A stretch of 64,000 nucleotides of DNA, taken from CAWAMR01 sp963783095 (GTDB lineage: Bacteria > Planctomycetota > Planctomycetia > Gemmatales > Gemmataceae). The notes beneath the pieces are model-generated. The model ran no database searches. It was not told the origin of the DNA and worked only from the letters and a program-made list of their open reading frames with translations. Below are positions 46,574-58,125 of this stretch, one piece after another; position 1 is the stretch's first letter, and every line of letters starts with the position of its first letter. Location: assembly GCA_963783095.1 (NCBI GenBank), contig CAWAMR010000012.1, positions 248,001-312,000 of the forward strand. The letters are read 5' to 3'. The position numbers and the translations under genes were made by a program.

Positions 46574-47662
46574 TCAGAATCTGACTTGCGGTCCAACCGC
46601 GCGCACCGTAGGGAACGGTTGATCGACCCCGACCGTGCCGTTTTCGCTCGTGTTCAGAACGAACAACCCATTATCGCTCGCTTCTTGAGCGATGAACGGA
46701 GAGTGTGTAGTGACGATAAACTGGATTTTTGGAAAGACTCGACGCAAGGTAGGACCGAGCTCACGTTGCCACCGCGGATGAATATGAGCATCCGCTTCAT
46801 CAATGAGTACGACTCCTTCAATCGTCAGACATGGACCATTTTCCTCGTTGTAGTAATCGAGCAGATCCGATCGCTCATCATACAATCGCTTCAGGAAATC
46901 GAGGAACATTGCAAGAAAACTACGATAACCATCGCTCAGATTTGATGTGTGAAACTCTTCTTGTCTCGCCACTCCAAAAAGCATTTGTTCTGAATTGACA
47001 CCGACCAAACTAACTGGTTCAGGCAAAACTGAATCGATCAATCTTTGGAGGCATGGCAGCAGTTTCTTGGCCCTAGAGCGTTCCGGATGCTTTGGGTCCT
47101 CTGAGCGGGCGTAGACGGCAGGCAACCAATGTAATCCTTCTTGCAAGCCTCGCGTCTCATCAAAAAGAGTTGAGAAGTAAGAATCATACCAATTAGATGA
47201 TGTTGGTGGATATCCCCAAAACCGCCGAAAGGGTCCATAGCCACAAGCAATTGCTTTCGCTAACGGTGAATTCCTTGTCTTAATTCCTTTGGAATCACCG
47301 TTTGGTACGGCATCATGTAAAATCTTTACACGGAGTTTCAGCTCACAATTCGTATCGATATTCTCGGAAGTGCGTGAAATTGGCTTGGCATGTTCATCTT
47401 TGCGGTGACAAATTGCCAAGCTAATCTCACCCCTACTCTCAACATTTCTTTTGACCCATTCCACTGCATCTAGCCAGAAACGATTGAACGCAGAAGCCCC
47501 AATTCCCAGCGCCATCGCCTGCAAAATCGATGTTTTCCCCGTCCCGTTCTCCCCCAATAACACAATCCATCCGCTGTAGTCGTCCCCCTTGTGCGGGAAT
47601 TTCAGCGTGACGTCCTCGAAACACTTGATGTTCTTGAGCCGAATCGATTTGATATACGCGCC
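46574..47662 (-). CDS. AAA ATPase (ABC/OLD-like), PtuA-like
   Basis: The similarity starts at about 47662: YIKSIRLKNIKCFEDVTLKF precedes the Walker A motif GENGTGKTS. No ATG is present there, but AAGGAG lies eight bases upstream of GTATATCAAATC; one added G would give ATG ATC AAA. Otherwise the first usable codon is GTG at 47563, which cuts off the first strand. Other motifs: signature LSDGYRS, Walker B VVLIDEADAHIHPRW, and the D-loop/switch THSPFIAQEA. About 360 residues, so shorter than SMC-like PtuA but of the AAA_15/AAA_21 class used in several defence systems. It would power or gate the HNH nuclease downstream. Confidence 0.82.
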   Translation of the reverse strand, partial: GAYIKSIRLKNIKCFEDVTLKFPHKGDDYSGWIVLLGENGTGKTSILQAMALGIGASAFNRFWLDAVEWVKRNVESRGEISLAICHRKDEHAKPISRTSENIDTNCELKLRVKILHDAVPNGDSKGIKTRNSPLAKAIACGYGPFRRFWGYPPTSSNWYDSYFSTLFDETRGLQEGLHWLPAVYARSEDPKHPERSRAKKLLPCLQRLIDSVLPEPVSLVGVNSEQMLFGVARQEEFHTSNLSDGYRSFLAMFLDFLKRLYDERSDLLDYYNEENGPCLTIEGVVLIDEADAHIHPRWQRELGPTLRRVFPKIQFIVTTHSPFIAQEASDNGLFVLNTSENGTVGVDQPFPTVRAVGPQVRF

Positions 47663-47700
47663 TCTCTCCTTGCTTCGTCACGTTTCTGGAAACCTCGGCC

Positions 47701-49401
47701 TCACTCCATTAACTGTAACGATTTTTTCCGTAGCCGATAATACTTCAATCCCGGAATGAAAAAGCTCAACGCTGAAGCGACACCAAAAAGCAAGATCTCC
47801 CCGCTCGGCACCAGGGGCATTATCACGGCCGTCAAGAACAACCCCGCCGCCGTGATGTAAAACTGTCCCGACAAAATCCCTGCCTTGAATACAAACACCA
47901 TCCCCGCAGCAACCGCGATGGCCGGTGACAGCGTCAGCGCCGGCAGGTTTATCATCACCTCGATCACGAACATGCCGATGCTGGCGCAGACACCTGCTGC
48001 CCAGGCATGTGCAATCTGCCGTTCCACGAACAACACCGGGCCGGCACGCCGGCGCAACTGCCAAAGAATCGTTCCCCAGGTGATTAGCCCGACACTCCAC
48101 AAGATCAGATACGCGCGGTGATCGGTGATCCCGGACCACGCCATGATCTGGGTGAGCAAACAAAGAACGAACGTCGCCAGGCTGTGCCACATCCACAACA
48201 ATCCCCAGTTTTCCAGCACGCCGGCATGATGTGTTTCCCTAAGCATTCGCGACACGAAATAGCGCAGCCCGCTAGGCTGCGACGATACGCGTTCGCCGGA
48301 AAGATAGGCCTCCAAATCCTGGGCGAGCTCTGCGGCGCTGGAGTACGCAGCTCCGGGGGCTTTTGCAGACACTTCAGACAAATCAGTTCCAGATCGCGGT
48401 CGATACCCGGATCGAGCCGTCGGGGTGGTACAGGCTCCTGCTCGATGACCATCAACAGCGTATCGACCGGATTTGCCGCCAAAAACGGCGGCCTGCCGGT
48501 GAGCAGCTCGTACAGGATGGCACCGAGACTATAGACATCCGTGGCGACGGTCAGATCCTTTCGGGCACCTGCCTGCTCGGGGGCCATATAACTTGGCGTA
48601 CCGACGATGGCTCCCGTTTGCGTGCGCCAATCGGGTGAACTGCCGGTGACGAGGAGCCGTTTGGCCAGACCGAAATCGGTTACTTTGATGATTTCGGATT
48701 CCGGAGAATCGCTTGCGGATCCTGCGATGTTCGAGATCAAGATGTTCGGGGGCTTCAAATCCCGGTGCAGGATTCCCTGCTCGTGGGCATGGTGAACTGC
48801 TCGCGCGATCTGGGCCACGAGACGGGCCGCTTCGCGCGGCGGCATCGGGCCATGCTTGGCAATGCGCTGGCTGAGCGTTTGACCCTCGATGTACTCCATG
48901 ACGAAGTAAAGCTGGCCTTCTTGTTCTCCAACCTCATGAACGGTCACGATATTGGGGTGCTTCAATTTCGCGGATGCGGCGGCCTCGACGGAGAAACGGT
49001 CTCGATCGGTCGGCGACGACAGCCTGGCATCGCGCATCATCTTGATCGCCACCAAACGATTCAGACTTTTTTGCGTGCGCCTTGTAGACGACCCCCATGC
49101 CGCCGCGCCCCAACTCTTCGAGAAGCTCGAAATCGCCGAAGGAGCGGGGCAACGACCCGCCGTTCTCAGTCGGCCCAGGCTGATGGGGTAATGTGAGTGC
49201 TTGCGTCGAGACTTTTTTCCCGAACACGGCGGCAAATTGCGCGGTGGCCCACAGCGATCGCAATTCCTCGGCCAATACCGGATGTTGACGGGCAACCGCT
49301 TCGATGTCCGGTGTCAGGCCGTGTTCTTGTTGATCCGCAAGCTCGGCCAACAACGCGGCGAGTTGTGCATCGGTGTCGGATTTCGATGTAGAAAAGCTCA
49401 T
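47701..49401 (-). CDS. Serine/threonine kinase with membrane C-terminus (two frameshifts)
   Basis: ATG 49401 (MSFSTSKSDTDAQLAALLAEL). The kinase has GRGGMGVVYKAH, then a frame change near 49075, and continues VAIKMMRDARL, HRDLKPPNILI, DFGLAKR, GTPSYMAPEQ and DVYSLGAILYELLTG. A second frame change near 48365 leads into KAPGAAYSSAAELAQDLEAYL and a membrane region of about six hydrophobic segments (for example LATFVLCLLTQIMAWSG, FVIEVMINLPALTLSPAIAV). No extracellular sensor domain is seen, so the membrane bundle itself may sense. About 565 residues repaired. It is transcribed away from the DUF433 gene. Confidence 0.85.
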
Positions 49402-49721
49402 AGAGGATGGTCTGACTGAATCAAAAGCAGGGGGATTCTCGACTCTTTGCTATCATCCGGCTCCGCGCATACCTGGGCAAGTGCAGCTCTGCTAATTATC
49501 GGATCAAGCGAAAGTTGCGAGATGAGGAGTGCGATTGCTGCAAAGGGCAGTAAAATAGCGGCATCGTTCGTTCTGTGCGGACAAGCTATTATCTTTCACT
49601 GCGTTTGCCACGGCCTTTCAATGAAATGAAAGTCTGCATCTGTAACTTGAGTATGTTGTTTCTTTGCAATCGCCTGCGAATTCCCAATCCACTCACAGAC
49701 ATCGTGAGGAGAGATCGAGTC
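49402..49721. other. Divergent intergenic region
   Basis: Upstream region of both the minus-strand kinase and the plus-strand DUF433 gene. It has no convincing reading frame. A GGAGAG ribosome binding site (49707-49712) serves the DUF433 gene. Promoters were not assigned. Confidence 0.4.
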
Positions 49722-49951
49722 ATGAAAATCAATTGGCAAGACTTTATCGAAGAAAGAAAAGACATCATGGCTGGAAAGCCGGTATTCAAGGGTACTAGAC
49801 TTACCGTGGAGCTAGTTCTGAAGCAACTCGCGCGGGGATGACGAACCAGGAAATGCTCGAACAATATCCGACGTTGAAGTCGGAACATCTCCGTGCCGCA
49901 CTGCTTTACGCCGCCGATGTAGTGACGATGGACCAAACCATATATCAGTGA
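49722..49951 (+). pseudogene. DUF433 family (antitoxin-like) protein (one frameshift)
   Basis: ATG 49722: MKINWQDFIEERKDIMAGK, then PVFKGTRLTVELVLKQLARG, the DUF433 hallmark. One base is missing near 49838; the next frame continues MTNQEMLEQYPTLKSEHLRA and ends DQTIYQ at 49951. DUF433 proteins carry a winged helix and usually form antitoxin-like partners of a DUF5615/PIN-like gene. Directly downstream (from 49963) MKILAGEK could be the start of such a partner, but it loses similarity within ten residues, so the toxin is missing or degenerate. About 75 residues. Confidence 0.75.
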
Positions 49952-50152
49952 TGTTGTCGTTCGATGAAAATACTCGCCGGAGAAAAAGGTTCGGGTTCGT
50001 CCACTGATGTCTACCGGGGGCAATCCCGAAGAATAGCATCGAAAATTGTGGCGAATTCGATCCCGTCTGAATTTGGAGAAAGGTGGACGCTTCAAGCCAT
50101 CGGAAGTAGGATTCATTCGCACTGTCTTTCTCTATATTAGGCCGATTTCCGG

Positions 50153-51516
50153 ATGAGCACTGCTTCCGATTCGAGTTCCCCAGCTGACCGTTTTCTGCAA
50201 TCGATCACTCGCAGCGGGGTGATGGAACGGCCCGTATTGCAAGCGCTCTTGGAGAAGATCCCGCCCGCTACGAAGCGCAATGCCGATAAACTGGCCGATT
50301 ATCTCATCGCCGAGCAATATCTTACCCATTTTCAGGCAAGAAAGTTACTGCAAGGCACTTACCAGGGCCTGGTCCTGGGACCGTATCAAATTCTCGCGCC
50401 GCTCGGTCGCGGCGGGATGGGAATGGTCTACCTGGCCCGGATGCGAAAAGAAACAACCAAACCCCATCCCGGGCTGGTGGCTCTGAAAGTGTTGCCGGCC
50501 AAGCGCGCCAAGGAAGAGGAACGAACGCTCGCGCGGTTTCTGCGCGAGATGGATATGTGCCAGCGCGTCGACCACCCGCATTTGACGCAGACCTACGACG
50601 CCGGGGACATCAACGGCGTTTACTATATTGCGATGGAGTATATCCGCGGCATCAACCTTCGGCAGACCATTCTCGACTTCGGAACCTTGTCGGTCGCCCG
50701 CGTTGCCCGCCTCTTTGCCGAAATCTCAGCGGGCCTGGCGCATGCGCACGAGCGCGGGCTGATCCATCGCGATCTCAAACCGTCGAATATCATGGTGACC
50801 CCCAACGGCCACGCCAAAATTCTCGATCTGGGCTTGGCTCTGGCCGTCGATGAGCAGTTGCCGCTCGACCGTTCGATCGTCGGCGGCCAGGGCTATGTTG
50901 TCGGTACGATGGATTACATCGCTCCCGAGCAGGTGGAAAACCCCACGGCAATTGATGCCCGCGCCGATCTCTACGCGTAGGCTGCTCCATGTACTTCACC
51001 TTGACCGGCCAGCCGCCTTTTCCGGGCGGCACTTCCAGAGAAAAAATCAAGCGCCAGCGCACGGAGTTTGCCGAACCGATCCAGGATTACAACCCTACGA
51101 TTCCGATCGAGTTTTGCAAGATTATCGAAAAACTCATGGAGAAAAGTCCGGCCCGGCGCTACAAGAACGCGGATGCTCTTCGACAGGCATTGCTACCCTG
51201 GACGGCCGGCGATGTCGAGTTGCCGCTCGACGTTCGGCCGGACATGACCGAAGCGCAAACCATTCAGGAGTTGGAACAGGTGCAAAGTGCAGCGCCGGGG
51301 CTGTGGTGGGATGCTGTGCCGGTCATTTCGTTTGAGGCGACCACCAAACATTCCTCGCATAATCGCCCGGCAATTCGCGACGATTCCAGCGATCCTTCCA
51401 ATGGGGACGGTGGCGATCGATCGAGTTCCTCGACCGGCTACCCCATATTCAATGCAACCATTGTCTTGTTGCTGCTGGTCATCGCCGTGCTGATTCTGGA
51501 ACTGCTGCGGCGCTAG
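50153..51516 (+). CDS. Tail-anchored serine/threonine kinase (one frameshift)
   Basis: ATG 50153. About 75 N-terminal residues form a small helical domain (LADYLIAEQYLTHFQARKLLQG), common before planctomycete kinases. Kinase motifs: GRGGMGMVYLAR, VALKVLPAK, HRDLKPSNIMV, DLGLAL (DFG replaced by DLG) and APEQ. At 50975 GCGTAGGC gives a stop, whereas GCGT(T)AGGC restores ALGCSMYFTLTGQPPF, so one base is probably missing. A C-terminal transmembrane helix (ATIVLLLLVIAVLILELL) ends the protein. About 455 residues repaired. DLG at the metal-binding motif still keeps the Asp. Confidence 0.87.
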
Positions 51517-51544
51517 TTGAGGTAGGCTTTCTGTATCGACTTTT

Positions 51545-51717
51545 GGCTTTGACTCAAAATTCCAAATCCCAAAATCCAAATAACAAACAAATCCAAAATC
51601 CCAATGAAGACAAAAAACTAAACCTCGGCGGCTGTAGGGCTTGCGTTTTGGTCATTTGGAAATTGGAATTTGTTTGTCATTTGTGATTTGGATTTTGGGA
51701 TTTTTGAGTCAAAGCCT
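51545..51717. repeat. Intact AT-rich palindromic element
   Basis: Arms 51545-51597 and 51656-51717 are imperfect reverse complements (GGCTTTGACTCAAAA ... TTTTGAGTCAAAGCC). This is the unsplit relative, in opposite orientation, of the element interrupted by the insertion sequence at 35421-37163. Non-coding. Confidence 0.85.
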
Positions 51718-51826
51718 CGACTTCCATCCTTTCTGCTTCCTCATTCGTCTAAATAATGAGATACTATCCAAAGATCCCTCCTCTCGTGAGGGAGCCATTT
51801 CTCAATCCGTGTGAGAGAAGTCTAAA

Positions 51827-54800
51827 ATGAGATCCCATATCTTCACAAGACTCTTGCCCGCCATTCCTTTCTTCATGATCGGCATGGTCATGATGGCCGG
51901 GGCACCGCGCGACGAACAATGGAAAAAAGTGCAGGAAGCACAGGACAAGGGCCTGCCTCGTACTGCCATCGAGCGGCTTCAGCCCATCATCGATGCCGCC
52001 ATGAAAGAAAAGAATTACCCCGAAGCCATCAAGGCGATCGGTCTAAAAATCAGCCTGGAAGGAAACATTCAGGGCAATAAGCCCGAAGAGAAGATCACCC
52101 GCATGCAGGTGGAAATCGCCAAAGCACCCAAAGAGATGGTTCCCGTGATGGATGCCATCCTCGCACACTGGTACTGGCAGTACTTTCAACAGAATCAATG
52201 GCGAATTGTCCAGAGAACGACGACCGCCACCGCTCCCGGCACAGACTTGCAAACCTGGGATCTTTCCCGCATCATGCAGGAAATCGATAAACAGTTCACG
52301 AAGGCTCTCTCAGCGGAAAGGGAGTTGAAAACGATCCCCATCGGGGCCTACGATGCACTGATCGAAAAAGGGGATTTGTCGGATGCTTACCGCCCGACCC
52401 TATACGACTTTCTTGCTTTCGATGCCTTGCAGTTCTACATCTCCGGCGAACAGGCCGGGGCCATGCCTTCAGACGCTTTCCAAATCGCAGCGACCAGCCC
52501 CATTTTCGCGCCGGCAGATGAGTTCCTGAAGTGGGACATTGCCACCACCGACACCGAATCGATTAGCGTCAAGGCCGTCAAACTCTATCAGCAGTTGTTG
52601 CGATTTCACAAGGACGACAAAGACCGGACACCCTATCTCGATGCCGACCTGCATCGACTGCGTTTCGGCTACAACAACGCCGTCGGCGAAGAAAGATCGG
52701 CGCGTACAAGAATGCCCTGAAAACCTTCGCCGAAAAGAACGCCAAGCACGAACTGTTCGCAATGGCACTGGCCCAATGGGCATCGGCACTTCATGCCGAA
52801 AATGACTTGGTAGGTGCGCATAAGATCGCCAAAGAAGGGATGAAAGCGTTCCCAGACTCAATGGGCGGTAAACATTGTTACAACCTGATCCAGCAGATTG
52901 AGGCCAAGTCGTCCACGATCACCATCGAGCGTGTTTGGAACGGCAATCCGTATCCGAAGATCGCGGTTCGCTACCGGAATTTGACGAAGGTCTACTTCCG
53001 CCTGGTCAAGGCCGATTGGGAAGCCAGGCTCCAGCGCAAGTCTTGGCGGACGGAAAACGTCGACGATAAGGATCCTCAAACCCTTCTGGCGGAGAAACCC
53101 GCACAGCAATGGAGCGTCAATCTGCCCGAAACCAAGGATTACCGGGAGCGCGTGGAGCAAGTTGCCCCACCGAAGAATATCAAGCCCGGCTTCTACTTTC
53201 TGATCACCAGCCACAACGCCGATTTCTCCGGAACCAACAACCAGGTGGGTTTCAACGATTGTTGGGTCAGCGATTTGTCCATTGTCACTCAACTCATGCA
53301 GCCCAATAGCAAACTGGAAGGTTTCGTCCTGAACGCGATAAGCGGCGAGCCTGTCGCGGATGCCGAGGTTCAAACCTGGCAGCGTGTCCAGGTCAACAAC
53401 GGCAACAAATGGCTGGTTGGACCCAAGGGCAAGACCGACAAGAACGGCAGGTTTTCCCTGGTTCCCATCAATGCACAATACTGGGCAGTGCTGGTGACTC
53501 ACAAGGACCAGAAACTGGCCAGTAGTCAGGATCTTTTCGCTTGGGATGGTAGAGTTTTTCTGCGGGCCTACGATCAAACTATTTTCTTTACCGATCGTTC
53601 GCTGTATCGACCCGGCCAAACAATTTCCTACAAGGCGATATGTATCCACAACGATCAGGACAAGGACAACTACCACACCATCGCCAATCGGGATTTGACG
53701 GTGATTTTTGCCGACGTCAACGGCAAGGAGATTGCCAAGCAGACCGTCCGCACCAACGAGTTCGGCTCCGTCAGCGGGAGCTTCACAGCTCCCCGCGATC
53801 GGCTCATGGGCCAGATGCGCATCTACACACAGACGGGAGGTGATGGCGGCACAACGGTTACCGTTGAGGAATATAAACGCCCCAAATTCCAGGTGACGAT
53901 GGACTCACCCAAAACCCCACCCAAGCTCAACGCCGAGGTTCAAGTGCCCGGCAAAGCCCTGGCCTATACCGGTGCAGCCATTAACAACGCCAAGGTCAAA
54001 TATCGCGTCGTGCGCGAGGTCCGCTATCCCGACTGGTGGGGCTGCTATTTCTGGTGGCGGCAGCCTGACACGGAGAGTCAGGAAATCGCCCACGGAATCA
54101 CCACGACCGAAGCCGATGGCAGTTTTCTCATTCAATTCGTGGCCAAGCCGGACCCGACCGTTGCCGAAAAAGAAGAACCCATTTTTCACTATTCCATTAC
54201 CGCGGACGTGGTCGATTCCAGCGGTGAAACCCGGGTCGGCTCCTGGAGCGTGGCGATTGGTTATACCGCTCTTCAGGCATCGATGACGGCAAATGGCTGG
54301 CAAACCGAAGCCAAGCCTGTGGCGATCAAGGTTTCGACCAAGACGCTGGATGGTGAAGGCCAGCCGGCCCGGACCAAGTTAAGGGTTTACCGTCTCAAGC
54401 AGCCTGCTGAGGTTGTGAAAGGAAAACTGCACAATCCCTATTACTGGCAGGATATGCCGTTCTTCGGGAAAGCCGAGGTTGCTCCCAAGCCCGATCCGGC
54501 CAATGTCAATTCGTGGGAACTGGGCGATGAGGTCGTCAACCTGGACGTTGCCACCAACGAAAAGGGAGAAGCTACAGCGAATGTGAAATTGGATGCGGGC
54601 ATCTACCGCGCGAAACTCGAAACGCAGGATCGTTTCGGCAAAGCAGTGAAAGCTGAACTGCCGTTGCAAGTCGTCAATCCCGAAGCCAAGTCTCTGAACA
54701 TCAAGATTCCCAATCTGGTCGTTGCTCCCAAATGGACCGTGGAGCCTGGCGAGGAATTCACGGCACTGTGGGGCACCGGCTACGACAAGGGCCGGGCCTA

Positions 54801-57800
54801 TGTGGAAGTGGAACATCGGGGCAAGCTGCTCCAGAGCTACTGGACCGACGCCGGCAAGACACAAGCACTGGTCAAGCAAAAGGTCACGGAGCCGATGCGG
54901 GGCGGCTTCACCTTGCGCATCACCATGGTCCGTGAAAACCGTGCCTATCTGACAACGCACCAAGTCGATGTGCCCTGGACCAACAAGAACCTGACCGTGA
55001 AATGGGAACATTTCATTAGCAAACTGGAGCCTGGCAAGAAAGAGACTTTTACTGCTGTCATCACGGGCCCGGATGCCAGGCGAGCGGTCGCGGAGATGGT
55101 CGCAAGTCTCTACGATGCCTCGCTCGATGCCTATCTTCCGCACCAGTGGCAATCGGGCTTCGGCGTATTCCGTCAGGATTGGAGCCGGGTCAATTATTAC
55201 TTCGACAACATGATCAAGGGACCGCAGTACATTGACGGGCAGTTCTTGTCAAACGCGAAATTTACCCACATCAGTTACCGCCATTTTCCGGATGAACTTG
55301 CCATGAACTTCTGGGGCAATGATTGGTTCTATGGGAAGGCCAACCAGTGGGCATTCAGTGGCATGCTCGGAGGCCAAAGGTTGATGTATGGCGGGGGGAT
55401 GGGCGGCATGGGAATGATGGGCGGCATGGGCGGGCAAAGGTTCATGACTGATGGTGATACGACGACTCGCCCCTTGTTCAGTCTGACCAATGAAGCGGAA
55501 AGTAAGTCGGCAGACAGAGCCCCAGGAAATGGTATCCCGGTCGGGGAGCCCGCGGCACAACCTGTTGGTCCCCCTGGTGCGGGGCCTGATCTTGGCAAAG
55601 TCTCCGCGCGCAAGAACCTCAATGAAACCGCTTTCTTCTTCCCGCATCTGGTCTCCAACGCCGAAGGTGTGGTGAAAATGGAATTCACCATGCCCGAAGC
55701 CTTGACCGAGTGGAAGTTCATGGCCTTCGCTCACGATACCCAGCTCCGCGCCGGCTATCTTCAGGACAAAGTCGTTACCGCCAAGGATCTGATGGTCCAG
55801 CCCAATGCGCCGCGCTTTGTACGCGAAGGCGATGTTTTGGAATTTACCGTCAAGGTTTCCAACCAGTCCGACGCACCCCAAAAGGCACGGTTCGACTGAC
55901 CTTCACCGATGCACGAACGGGTAAAAATGTCGATGCCGATCTGCAAAACCGTTCGACCGACCAGGGCTTTGAACTGGCTGCCAAGGAATCGAAGAGCCTG
56001 GCCTGGAAACTGACGGTTCCAGATGGCATGGGGCCGATGGTTTACAAAGCGGTCGGCAGCACCGATAAACTTTCCGACGGTGAGGAAGGCTATCTGCCGA
56101 CGCTTTCTCGGCGCGTGCTGGTTACGGAATCGATGCCATTGCCGATACGCGGCAAGCAGACCAAGGATTTCACGTTCCGCAAGTTGGTGGATTCGGCCAA
56201 CTCCGATACGATCAAGAGCCAGAGCCTCACGGTGCAGATGGTATCGCAGCCGGCCTGGTATGCGGTGATGGCGTTGCCGTACTTGATGGAGTATCCCTAC
56301 GAATGCACGGAGCAAACCTTCAATCGTCTCTATGCCAACTCGGTGGCCCGCCACATAGCGAGTTCCGATCCCAAGATTCGCCGCATCTTCGACCAGTGGA
56401 AGAACACGCCCGCACTCGACAGCCCGTTGGAGAAGAATCAGGACCTGAAGGCTGTGTTGCTGGAAGAGACACCCTGGGTTCGACAGGCCGAAAAAGAAAG
56501 CCAATCCCGCAGGAACGTCGGCATCCTATTCGACGAGAATCGCCTCAATCAGGAAACGACTGGCCTTCTCCAAAAGCTGGCTGCGATGCAACAGGGTGAT
56601 GGCATGTGGCCCTGGTTCCCTGGCGGCCGGGGTAACGAGTACATCACGCTCTATATCACCACCGGCTTCGGCCGAATGCGGAATATGAATGTCGCGATCG
56701 ATACTGCTTCCGCAGTAAAGGCGGTGACCAGCTTGGATGCCTGGATCGATCGGACGTATCAGGACATTCTGAAACATTCCGATCCGGAAAAGAACCACCT
56801 CAGCCCAACCATCGCTCTGTATCTGTATGGCCGCAGTTTCTTCCTGAAGGACAAGCCGATCGCCGATGCCCACAAGAAAGCGGTTGACTACTTCATCGGC
56901 CAGTCGCAAAAGTACTGGTTGAAGCTAGGCAATCGGCAGTCTCAAGCGCATCTGGCACTGGCCTTGAAACGCTTCGGCGACAAGGCCACACCGCTGGACA
57001 TCATGAAGTCGATCAAGGAACGAGCGCTGAACGAGGAAGAGATGGGGATGTTCTGGCGCGATCTGGAACTTTCCAGTGGTGGTATCGCGCTCCCATCGAA
57101 ACGCAGGCCATGATGATCGAAGCTTTCGACGAAGTGATGGATGACGGTGCAGCGGTGGAGGATTGCAAGGTCTGGCTGCTCAAGCAAAAGCAAACCCAGG
57201 ACTGGAAGACCACCAAGGCGACAGCGGACGCAGTCTACGGCCTACTGTTGCGCGGCACGAATCTGTTGTCGTCGGATGCTCTGGTGGAAGTATCGCTGGG
57301 TGGAATCGCCGTAAAGCCGGAGAAGGTCGAAGCAGGCACCGGCTTCTACGAGCAGAAGTTTATCCGCAACGAAGTGAAGCCCCAGATGGGCAAGATCGAG
57401 TTGAAGAAAACCGATGAAGGCGTCGCATGGGGCAGCATTCACTGGCAATACCTGGAAGACATCAGCAAGGTGACGCCGCATACCGATAACCCGCTGAAGT
57501 TGACCAAGAGTCTCTGGACCAAGCAATACACCAAGAAGGGTCCAGTCCTCGAAGCGCTCAAAGGACCAGTGGTTCCTGGAGATGAACTGGTGGTTCGAGT
57601 CGAACTGCGCACAGACCGCGACATGGAATATGTTCACCTGAAGGACGGCCGGGGCAGCGGCACGGAGCCTGTCAATGTGCTGTCGAAGTACAAGTATCAG
57701 GATGGGCTTGGCTACTACGAATCGACCCGCGACACTGCGAGCCATTTCTTCATCGACTACTTGCCCAAGGGTGTATATGTCTTCGAATACTCGGTGCGCG

Positions 57801-57904
57801 TGGTGCATAAGGGATCGTACCAGACGGGCATGGCCGAGATTCAGTGCATGTATGCACCGGAGTTCAATAGTCATTCGGAGAGCTTGCCGCTCGACGTGAG
57901 GTAA
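51827..57904 (+). CDS. Bacterial alpha-2-macroglobulin (three frameshifts)
   Basis: ATG 51827 starts a signal/anchor (LLPAIPFFMIGMVMMAG). An N-terminal helical region is followed by MG domains (GFVLNAISGEPVADAEVQTW, DRSLYRPGQTISYKAI, VEEYKRPKFQV), a bait-like linker with MGGMGMMGGMGG, and EFTMPEALTEWKFMAFAHD. The thioester motif CTEQ is in YPYECTEQTFNR (about 56290-56325), followed by the alpha-helical domain and the receptor-like C-terminus. Frame breaks near 52695 (GAAGAAAGATC), 55888 (AAAAGGC) and 57075 (TTTCCAG) are each fixed by one added base in a homopolymer. About 2,025 residues. It traps proteases, probably periplasmic or surface-exposed. It lacks the PBP1C neighbour of the E. coli locus. 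Confidence 0.9.
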
Positions 57905-57956
57905 GGACAACAGTTGTCCGCAGGGTGCGCTGTACTCGGCCCACGCTGGGTGCGAG

Positions 57957-58017
57957 TCCGCCCAGGATGCTCGCTTGCGCTCAGTATCCTGGGCTTTGGT
58001 AGTGCCACCCCGTTGGC
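57957..58017. repeat. Fragment of a palindromic repeat
   Basis: TCCGCCCAGGATGCTCGCTT... matches the right arm and adjoining part of the element at 20199-20258. The rest of the 57905-58125 gap holds a short run of ACTGACCACT repeats (58090-58130) and no gene. Confidence 0.7.
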
Positions 58018-58125
58018 CTTCCAGGTTCGAATCTGAACTCAACTTTGTCGCGTTCAGCAAGAAGTGTCCATTTTCTCTAAGTCAGTTTTACTGACCACTG
58101 ACCACTGGCCACTTATCACTGACCA

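Noticed and set aside
50960..51000. Programmed frameshift or in-frame readthrough in the kinase at 50153
   Set aside because: No slippery heptamer or downstream structure was evident, and a single missing T explains the break as in many neighbouring genes.
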